From Eubacterium sp. (lineage in GTDB: Bacteria; Bacillota; Clostridia; Lachnospirales; Lachnospiraceae): a stretch of DNA of 64,000 nt. Numbering within the stretch: position 1 is the first letter of the stretch; the number at the start of each line of letters is the position of its first letter. A program made the translations under genes and the position numbers. Positions 54,601 through 64,000 of this stretch are shown here, one piece after another. Location: assembly GCA_017965495.1 (NCBI GenBank), contig JAGCPW010000095.1:1-64000 (forward strand), read 5' to 3'. The notes under the pieces are model-generated. The model did not search any database and was not told where the DNA came from. It worked only from the letters and a program-made list of their open reading frames with translations.

Positions 54601-55824
54601 GTTGATAATCTTGAAAAGCTTTATGAATCACAAGAAGAGCTTCGCAACGAAGAAATGGAACTTAAAGAAGCTATTGTTGATAATACTGCATACTGGAACG
54701 CAAAAGCAGAGTCTATGATACAGAGTTTTGATAATGCTGAAGAATATGCTCAGTATATCAGTTCTATTTCTAAAGAATATGCTGATATGACATTAGCTAT
54801 GCAATAGGAAAAATTAGCAGAATATGCTAATACCTATGAAGAAGCTACTGAATATATGGCGTTATAGGCGATGGATGCGGCTACCGAAACTGGTGATTAT
54901 ATTGTTGAAATGACAACAGTAACCGGACAGGAAGTTACAAATATTGTTAATTAGACTGGAGAAGCTTTCACACAGGAAGTCATTAGACAGTTTAATGAAA
55001 CAACAGAAGCCTTTACAGAAGATATGAGGAAAGCTGCTGAAGCTATTGATGCCGCAAATAAAGCATTACAAGAAGCTTATGAGAAATTGGCTGATTGTGC
55101 GGCAAAAGCTGATGAATTAGCTAATAAGCTTGGGGCCGGTGGACAAGGTGGCGGTGGCTCTACTAACCCTGGTCATGCAGAAAGTGATTAGTTTAATGCT
55201 TCACCAGTTCCAAGTGAGGCCGATGTTGGAACTATTGTGAACACATTAATTGGCGGCTACAATCGTGGCGCTGGTGTAGACAAGGTAGATAAATTAATTT
55301 AGGACCTCTTCGCGGCAATGGGCGACCCTTCTAGCAAAATGTTTACTACCGACATGATGAAAAAGATGTATGAGGAAAATTATTAGGCTTATTGGCAACT
55401 CACCGATTTCTTAGGTTTAACTCATAAAGATAGATACAATTATGGACTTGCCGCCGTTAAAGCATCTTCAAAATTTAAGTTGCTTACAGGACCTAACAGA
55501 TTCGCAGAAGGTGGACTTGTAAACTACACTGGCCCAGCCTGGGTGGATGGTTCATATTCAAAACCAGAAGCCTTCCTTTCAGCAGAAGACACAGCAAGAA
55601 TCGGTGAAGCCGCAAAAATCCTTGCTGACCTTCCTTGGCTTGGTAGCAGCCCTACACAAAACATCACCAATAATCGCGGCGGAGACGTAGCTGTAGAAAT
55701 TAATCTTAATATCGACAAGCTTGCATCTGACGTAGATGTTGATAATATGATAGAACGTGTTAAAAAAGAAATTGTAGAAGTTTCAAGACCTATTGGTTCA
55801 CCAACTATCTTACAACAGAATTAA
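48643..55824 (+). CDS. Tail tape measure protein
   Basis: 2393 aa, TAA stop, about 41 in-frame TAG codons (the first at 48790). Residues about 440-620 match the conserved tape measure region (LYQQGLDTNEALQLTTDTMK; AKAMERTAAIANSAGMSFEN; GTSLKTIIARFGELKN). Hydrophobic segments at about 955-1030 (IMLIASLVPLIP; GAISAALAFIGWGIAHVV) can cross the host membrane. Long coiled coils at about 1650-2030. Length sets tail length, so a long tail is expected. GGAGCGTG precedes the ATG. Confidence 0.9.
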
Positions 55825-55830
55825 TTTTAT

Positions 55831-55857
55831 AGAGTCTGACTCATGTAGTCAGGCTCT
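55831..55857 (+). terminator. Intrinsic terminator
   Basis: AGAGyCTGACT/AGTCAGrCTCT stem with 5-nt loop, then TTTCTTTTATT. Confidence 0.83.
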
Positions 55858-55937
55858 TTTCTTTTATTGGATAAAAACACAGTAATGACTACATAATATT
55901 AGACAGGAATCAAAATCCTTTAAGTGAGGTGAAATAC

Positions 55938-58900
55938 ATGAGAACAAGAGATTTTTAGGGCTTCCGTTTTGGTAATATCCACACTTCTGATTTAAACTTA
56001 GAAGTGGTAAGTTCTTCAAGTAAATACGAAAATAGAACACTCCCATCTGCGAACGATTCCGTAGTAGACGTTCCGGGCGGCGATGGACAATACTATTTTG
56101 GTTCAGTTTATAAGAATAGAGAATTTACTTGTAACGTAGCTTTTGATAGTGTTTCTGAAAAAATCTATAGAAAGATACGTCAAATTTTTTCTACCGATAA
56201 ACTTCAAGACTTAGTATTTGACGAAGAACCTTATAAGACATGGAAGGCAAAACTAAAAGGAAAGCCTGAATTTAAATCAATATGTTTTATAAACAAAGAT
56301 ACAGGAGAAAGAGTTTATAAAGGCGACGGTAAACTTACTTTTATTTGTTATTTTCCTTATGCACTGGGAAAAGATAAATATATAGTAAGGGCGGCTGACT
56401 ATTACATCACACATACTCCTGAATGTATTATCAATCAAGGACAAAAAGATGAAACGTTTGTTAAGAATGATACATTCAACTACTCTCCAATCGACCCCAA
56501 TGTAAAATATCATTATAATGTTTCTCCAAACAATGACCGTGACCCAATACACAATAACAAGGATTACAGTTATAGTCCAAATGATGGCGTGGTATGGAAG
56601 ACTGGTTTTCCGACTACAGAACAGGTTTAGTTAGGAGAATTATTCTTTGATACTCCAGATGGCGAAAAGACAATTGTAGATGTACGCAACTATTGGAGTA
56701 ATGTTCCTCAGTGGCAAGGCACAGCCAAATTACTAACCACACCTACTCTTGATTATGACCAAGAGCTTATGTATATGCCGCAATATTCTAAAACAGATTA
56801 TATAAACATGGAACTTGGCTTTATAAACGACAGACCAATGATTGGTTCACGTATTCTTGTATATAATCCGGGCGATTTACCTGTAGATTGGGAACTTCGT
56901 TTTGATGAAAATAAACGTAGTTTTTGGTCATGTCGTGGCGGCATAAAATTTAGAATAAGACGTTTCAATGTTGAACGTTTATCAATCGGAAATGCTGTTG
57001 ATTGGTGTGGACTTACAACCTACAAAAAAGAAGATAATGAACCATACAAATATGGAAATCGTTATTTCAAGCGTAGACATCTAAACAAATATGAAGTTGC
57101 ACAGCGTATTTTAGATGGTGAAGATGTTGATAATAAAATCAATTGCTCTATTGAAGATGGCAATTCCTATAATTACTATTCCGCAGAAGAAATCAGCGAA
57201 AAGATTAAGCAAGGTATCTTCCCGGCGGACAAGTGTTTTGATGTAAGAAAATATCCTTATTCTTCTGAGCACATCTATTCAGAACTTAGTTCTGCACAGC
57301 AAGAAGAAGTATCTACTAGTACATCAAAAGCTTTTAATTTACATTTAGCTGACTTTTGGAATGACTATATAAGCATAGACACTTTGCAAGACCTTAAAGA
57401 TTTCCATCCAAAACATTGTTACTATGTTGAACCTATTCCGCGCGAAAAGTTAGGACACTTTATTAAATTGTTCTACTGGCAGACAATTCAGTGGAGAGGA
57501 GACCAACTCCCTTATGGAGAATGGGTAGGAACAATGCGCTGGCTTGATATGATGCCAGAGGGTATGTTTACTCTAGGAAAACCAAATGAGAATGGAAAAT
57601 ATGACAAAATAATTGTCAATGAAATTAATAATCCATTACTTAATTTCTTATCTATGTTCTTGACCTTTACATTTGACTCTGAAAGCAATGTTCTTACTAT
57701 CACTGGTGACAATACTGCTTTTAGAGAAATCTATCAGGCTCTTGACTATGAAAAAGGAATAGCCTTTGCAGAAAGGTATGAAGAGCTTTACAACGAGTGC
57801 GTAGATGAAGAGGAACAATATGAACTGTACTGGAGTACACTGAAAGACCTTCTTCGTTGTTTTGAGCCTATTCTTGAAACAACAGATGAAGATGTCGAAT
57901 CCTTTATTGATTCTTACATTAACCATCCATCTGAATTTATAGGCACAGACTTCCGTGATTATAATTACGATGATGAAATTCTAAATGGTTATCGTATGCC
58001 GGGCTGGATAGCAAGCGATTATCTTGAAATTGACCAAACTCAACTTTCGGGAGTTGCTTTAATAAAAGAATATTTCGCGGCAATTGACCAAGATGCCGAT
58101 AATGTGTTTGTTGGTAAGAAGGTTCAGTACACAAAAGAGAGCCGCGATAAATTGATAGAAAAAGGTTTAAACAATTTAGTTAACAAACTTGATTCTACCA
58201 TTGGAATAAATGGTTTCTTAAATGATTTATTAGATGATTACTATTATGTAAACTCTAATGAACATATGCTATACACAACAGCAAATCCTTATGGAATGGA
58301 ATTCGTTTACAAACCAAATAAAGTAATCATGAACGAAGCCATTACAAAGGGTAAGTGGTTTAAGATTCCGCCGGGATGGTCATTAATCAGTGTTGAGCCT
58401 GTTGTAGATGAATCTCTTTGGGGAGGAAAACGTTGGGAAGATGCGAGACCTTTTGACTGGGGTTACGGAGCTGACGAAGACGGCAACAAGCGAGAAGTAC
58501 AGCAGTTATTTGACTACATCTACGAAAAGGCAAAGACTGAGTTTTTCAACTTAATACCACAGGAAGACTGTGAAGAGATTTTGCCGGCATCATATAGAGT
58601 ATCTGATTGTCCGGATGAACTTTTTAAGTTTAACGCTTGGTATGCTGATAAGATTGATATGGCAAATCAGCAAAACAATTATTTTGCCCTATCATTATAC
58701 CATAAACTCAGAAACGATGCTGAATATGAGTTTTTAAAAATTTTAAACAGTTTATGGAACACCATAGCTCCATTCTTTAAATGGACTTCTCAAAAGGGCA
58801 TTTGGCTCGACCCTGATACAAATGAACCACCATCTAAGGACGATTACGATATTACCGGACTTCCTCTTAGATGCATTAATGGAGATATTAGTGACTGGTG

Positions 58901-59006
58901 GTGGTATGCTTGTAACTATTTATGGGCAAACTTCCCTCCTTTATACTGGGCTATGGCAGACATGTTAAATAAAATACAGATTAAATACACACCTTTATTC
59001 TACTAA
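55938..59006 (+). CDS. Distal tail protein (Dit-like), long form, 1022 aa
   Basis: TAG at 55950 and 56628. N-terminal about 220 residues follow the siphovirus Dit pattern (FRFGNIHTSDLNLEVVSSSS; YFGSVYKNREFTCNVAFDSV; GKLTFICYFPYALG), which forms the hub between tail tube and tip. The remaining 800 residues are Tyr/Trp/Asp-rich and may bind sugars or form a host-binding extension. GAGGTG precedes the ATG. Confidence 0.8.
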
Positions 59007-59020
59007 TGTGAGGTGATTAA

Positions 59021-62000
59021 ATGGCAATTTAGAAAAGACCATATGAACTTTCCGTATGGGTTGAAAAGTTAAATGGTAGTGGTTCTAAAGCCGAAGAGAA
59101 AGGAATAATCATTGGTGCACATGACATGGACTATCCGGGCAAGGCGACCGGGGTAACAATCACAAGAGAGCTGAAGGGAAGCAAATCCCTCAGCTTTCAA
59201 ATGGTTGATAAATATTTTGACCCTTTTGTTGGGGACTATGTACACAATGATTTTATAGATATGCTTTCTTCAGAGGTTAAAGTAAAACTTAATTATAAAG
59301 ATAAATGGCATGAATTTACCATTAAAGGCGTAGATGAAAAGAAAGTATTACATGGTGTTATCAAGACTTTTACTTGCCAAGATGCTTGTATAGATGAACT
59401 TGCGAGAAATGGTTATGGCATCACCTACGATACTGAATTATATAACAACGTTGAAGAAATTGGTGATTTTTCGCGCGGAACTTTAAAGGATAGTATTTGG
59501 AGATATGCACCAGAAAATAACTGGGGTGACTTCACAGAATTTAAGGAAGAACGTTTATTCAAAATTCCAATAAGCTGTTTTGGCGGCGCAATCAATGCAC
59601 ACAGACTATCATTCAGATTAGAGGAAAAACAAATTGAACGTATTCGCCGCGAAAAAGGAACAGATAAAATTACTAATGCTTACACAGATGAATCAAGAAT
59701 AGTAGAACTTAGCGATGACCTTGCAAATACTACATTCTGGGATGAATATACAGATGACGGTGTAATTAACCACCTTGACAAAGAATATGTTTCAGACGTA
59801 GCTAATGACGGTTTTATTTATGTACCATATTCATGTTTAAGCTTCTGTTATGGCCAAGATTCAGAACCAGATTTTTCCGACACCGTTAAGTACGATAGAG
59901 CGGCTACAGAAACGGCAATAGAATATAATGGAAAGCTTTTACTTGCTCCCCCAAGCGTAGACCCACGAACAATCATCCAATTCTACGCCATTCCATCAGA
60001 CGCTATACTCGAACTTGACGAAGACGGGGTAATCCTCAATAAAGAATATACCTACTACATGACCCTTGCCGAATGGAACAGGGCAATTACATGGAGTAAG
60101 TTATGGTACATCTTCGAAGATACTCATTTGGTTCGCGGCGAAGTATTAGGTTCAGCAGACATTGATAGTCCATATATTAGCCATACATTCAAGTATCTTA
60201 AGAACGATACAGCAGACCAAATCCTTGACTCAGACTTTGAATCAAGAGGTAATAGATGTGTTTGGTATGAAGGCTATCTTAGTGATGTTAATGACCACAC
60301 TTATGTAAAAGGTAAGAAGTTCTCTATCACAAATAGAACAGCCGCAAATATTTCAGAAGAAATTGACCAATATGCAACGGTTTATAACTGTAGAGCAGAC
60401 GAGTTCACAAATGAATACAATAGTGAAGAATGGGATTTCGCGGCAGAACCAAAGACATCAGAAGATAAGTTCTATCGTGTATGCTCTAAAATAGCAACAA
60501 GACAAATTGTTCCACAGCTTGCAAGAAATCTTGTACAGAATGGTACAGACATGGACTCGGTAGATGGCTGGTCTGCAATGTCCTACTTACAGGAAGACCC
60601 AATGTTTATTACACCTACAATAACTCATAAGGGTTTAAAGTACAGTGAGGATAATGAAAACATTGATAGCTCAGTTCTTGTTTATAATCCGGCTCAGGCT
60701 CAGATTGGTTATAAATGGTCTGTTGGTTATACTGGCAGTTTTGACCCAAGAGTGCGTAATTCAGATGCAGAACTTGGTATTATTACTTTCATGTACGAAG
60801 GCGTTAAATATCCTTGGGATGGTAACAATGCCGTTGGTTGGTGTGACCTTAAGAGACGTATTCATGATGACTTAATTGGTTTTATTCAGGAATCACAAAA
60901 AGAACATAATAAGCCTTTAGATATTTATGCAATTGGTATGAGCATTTATTACAAAGGTTATCCGGAAAAGATTATCAATGGTGATTTAGCACCAGATACC
61001 TCTCAGCCGCAAATTTATAAGTATTTATGTGATAAGAACGACTTTGTTTACAAGGCACTTAAAAATTCTGGTCTATTTGTATTTACTGAAAGAACAGACG
61101 TTATTGCATATGCTGAAATGACTGATGGTAAAATTCAGTATGATACAGAAACAACTTACTACCAAAAGAACCCAACACAGAACCAGTTTAATCTTAAAAG
61201 AAATGATGCTGGCGATGGCATAACAATAGTACACAAAGAGGGTACGATTTCAGAAGCTGATGGACAAGAAGTTGTAAACTTTGGTATTGTTGGTCAAGAG
61301 AAGAAAATCGAAAAAGATAAGATTTATTGCTTAGGTGTTCAGGTATGGGCAACAAAAGAATTCCAAATTAAGATTGGTAAGGGTAGTTTAATCTCAGATG
61401 GTAAATATAGCTTGGTTGATTCAACAACACTTACATTTGACCTCGGTCCAACAAAGCCTTTTGAGTATCCAATTCAAGAAGCCGCGCCGCAAGAATCAGA
61501 TGATAGTGTGATTATTGGTAAAGAAAACTTACCACCTTTAAGATTCATTCTATTCAAGGTTGATAAGGATATTGAGAACCCATATTTTGTAATTGATTCT
61601 CCAAAGACAATTACGCTTATGAAGCTTTATTTGTTTGAAGCTTATACAAAGGGTATTGATTGTTTCCCTTCAAATGAAGCAACATATAGATATAGTGGTA
61701 GAGATTTATTCTGGCCGCCAAAGGGTAAGGTAGACTTAACATCAGAAGATGGACGTTACCATTACACAGAGTTCTTTACAGAAGAAGACATGAAGAAATT
61801 AATAATCTTTGAAGACCAGATTATGCTTGGCTCGACTTACGAATATCAGCAATACTTCATTCAGAGATTAAAGGTGTTTGATGAAGATAAACAGGCTTAT
61901 ATAAAGTGCGACACAATGGGTGCAGAAAAGTTCCTTTCTTCCGATACTGACGAAATAAAGGAAAATGCATTACCTCTTGATGCCGCGAAATATACAGACG

Positions 62001-64000
62001 AAGATTATGTAATTGAAACAAATTACATTGACCTTAATAAATGTCCTTACTACATTAAAGATGCTGAAATTGACCAGTGCGATTGCGGCAAGGGAACAAC
62101 TTGTTTCTATCAGAAATTTGGTTATTGTCCTCATAGATTTAAAACTGAAAAGCATGATAGACGTATAAGAACATTAAGTGTTGAAAAGTCAAATCGTTTT
62201 AACATCATTCAGGAAATTAGCAAAGTCTTTAAGGTTTACCCACAATTCTATGCTGAACATAATCCAAATGGTTCACTTAAGAAAGATGCTAATGGTAACT
62301 ACATCAAAAAGGTATTTTACATTACTGAAAAAGGTAATGTAAATCAGATTGGTTTCCGTTATGGTAAGAATCTTAAAGAAATCACAAGAAACATTACAAG
62401 TGACCAAATTGTTTCAAAGTTGTATGTAATGGATGTAGATAGCGAAATCTCAAAAACTGGTTTATGTTCAATCAAAACAGCAGAAGATAACCCATCAAGA
62501 GATAGCTTCATTATTGACCTTTCATATTACATCCAAAAAGGCATGCTTGATAAATATGAGGTTGAACAAGACCTTTATGGTATTAAACCATCTGATGATG
62601 AAATCCCGGCTGGATATTTATATCAGCTTGGTTACTACAATAAACAGTATGATGATTTATCTAATAAAATCATTAATCTTCAAGATGCTTCATATACAGA
62701 GCTTGAAGCCAATTTGACTGTAAACTATCAGGCTATTATTACATCACAAGAACAAATCCTTAAAATTAAGAAATAGCTCGACAGATATAGAACACAGTAT
62801 GGTGCAAGTGGTATTGACTATGAAGAACAGCAAGCATATAAGTCATATCTTACAAGATTGGCAGAGCAACAGAGTATCTTAACTAAGTTAATCTACTCAA
62901 CATTCTATACAGACGGTAAGTGTGACACAAATCCAAATATATGGTCAGAAGATTGTTTCGATGGCGTACCTGCGGCGGAAGATAGTGCAATTGATTTCTT
63001 TGGTCATATCACAGATTTTGATGGAAGTAAAGATTATTGGATTGACAAACACTCATATACTTGCGGTATTCTTGGTCAATACAATCAGGAGTATCTCCAA
63101 ATTCAGCAATGGAAAAGAGAGAGGGCAAGTTACCTTAAACTTATTAACCAAATCTCGGCAGCCTTTTATAAGAAATATGAACCATATCTTAAAGAAGGTA
63201 CATGGTCAGATGATAACTACTTAACTGACAATGCATATTACTTCGGCGCACTTGACGTTGCGGCGGAAGGTGCAATACCAAAAGTACAGTATGGTATCAG
63301 TGTTATTGACCTTGCTCCATTGGGAGAAGAATATGATATGTATGACTTTGAAGTTGCAGACGTTACTTTCGTGGAAGATGAAGAAATTTTAGGTACTAAT
63401 AAACGTACAGGCTTACCAAACAGACTAAAGGTTCTTATCTCAGCAACAACTGAGAATATAGATGACCCAGCAAGGAATACAATTACGGTTCAGAACTACA
63501 CAACATCTCTCCAAGATTTATTCCAGCAAATTTCCGCAACAGTTCAGAACTTAACATATAACGAAAATATTTACAAGCGTTCATCAAACTTTACATCATT
63601 ACAGAATATCAAGAATGATAGCTTATAGGGCGCACTTGATACAAATGAGTTAATGCTTATTAATACTGATGAAGATAATATTCAGGTAGATAGCACAGGT
63701 ACTCATGGTAGTGATATAAACAACCATGCTAATAAATATAAGTTAAATGGTTAGGGCTTGTTCTTCTCAAATGACGGTGGTCAGCACTGGAGCGTAGGTG
63801 TAGGCCCAAGTGGTATCAATGCAGACTATATTAGAGTTGGTACGTTAGATGCCGGCAAGATAAGAATAGCTGATAGTTCATATGTTTATTTCTCATGGGA
63901 TAAAAATGGTATTTCGGCTTATCGTGACCCGGCTTCAATTAACACAGACTCACGTAATGCTAACGATGCCGCGATATTTAATAAGTTTGGTTTAAGTATT
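59021..64000 (+). CDS. Tal-like tail tip protein, partial
   Basis: Open to the window end, at least 1660 aa; TAG at 59030, 62774, 63626 and 63752. N-terminal about 450 residues fit the Tal/tail endopeptidase hub (VTITRELKGSKSLSFQMVDK; KVKLNYKDKWHEFTIKGVDE). A CDCGKGTTC...CPHR cluster at about 1020-1040 could bind metal. A receptor-binding part may follow beyond the window. Confidence 0.78.

Noticed and set aside
1..64000. tRNA genes, including a suppressor tRNA
   Set aside because: I found no cloverleaf with TTC-loop and CCA-type ends by reading; absence in this window is not proof for the genome.

Overview
This window looks like part of the genome of a long-tailed (siphovirus-type) bacteriophage that reads TAG as an amino acid, most probably glutamine (genetic code 15). 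The virion half, about 24.6 to 64.0 kb on the + strand, makes sense only if TAG is read through: the fragments on either side of each TAG lie in one frame, TAA and TGA remain the only stops, and the joined products are recognisable phage proteins. The host is probably a low-GC Gram-positive (Clostridia-like gut Firmicute). Promoters are textbook sigma-A type (TTGACA, 17 nt, TGnTATAAT), ribosome binding sites are strong GGAGG or GAAAGGA, and the DNA is AT-rich. No suppressor tRNA, release factor, polymerase or lysis gene is visible here.

Layout. (1) 1-2.0 kb: low-complexity DNA, several hairpins, seven 23-bp iterons (549-717) and a + strand winged-helix, Rep-like gene (807-1565) with three in-frame TAG codons, together a candidate replication origin; a GC-rich repeat area follows. 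(2) 2.0-24.3 kb: an accessory or early region of about 42 small genes, mostly on the - strand and mostly unknown. They are packed as monocistronic or two- to three-gene units, each with its own sigma-A promoter, 5' leader, gene(s) and usually an intrinsic terminator. Almost every spacer also carries one GCCCGGGC palindrome flanked by TGGAAA/TTTCCA-type arms, 29 copies in all and none in the late region, often with a TTTCGCGGCGAAA motif. Fifteen units between 2.6 and 15.0 kb share a leader hairpin whose stem covaries while its loop (AGGTTCAA type) and the following ACCGGAAAGGA stay fixed. Recognisable products are a HAD-family nucleotidase and a DEDDh exonuclease; paralogous families of winged-helix-like and GNFVV-type proteins and tiny membrane peptides are also present. 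None of these genes needs TAG read-through.

(3) 24.6-36.3 kb: packaging and head genes: two zinc-ribbon-type proteins, a small protein, terminase large subunit, portal, a protease-scaffold reading frame with an internal scaffold start, a second head protein, major capsid protein and head-tail connectors. (4) 36.2-48.6 kb: a tail assembly candidate, five tandem paralogous tail-tube-like proteins (one with an insertion of about 600 residues), and a 667-aa protein with a PD-(D/E)XK-like nuclease signature. (5) 48.6-64 kb: a 2393-aa tape measure protein with about 41 in-frame TAG codons, a 1022-aa distal tail protein and a Tal-like tail protein running off the window.

How it fits together. The early region can be translated with the host code, whereas the virion genes need TAG decoding, so recoding could act as an early/late switch. 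The most unusual feature is the repeated regulatory cassette of the early region, which would let dozens of small, probably host-modifying genes be expressed as one regulon, somewhat like the host-takeover modules known from large Bacillus phages. That functional reading is inference; the repeats themselves are directly visible.
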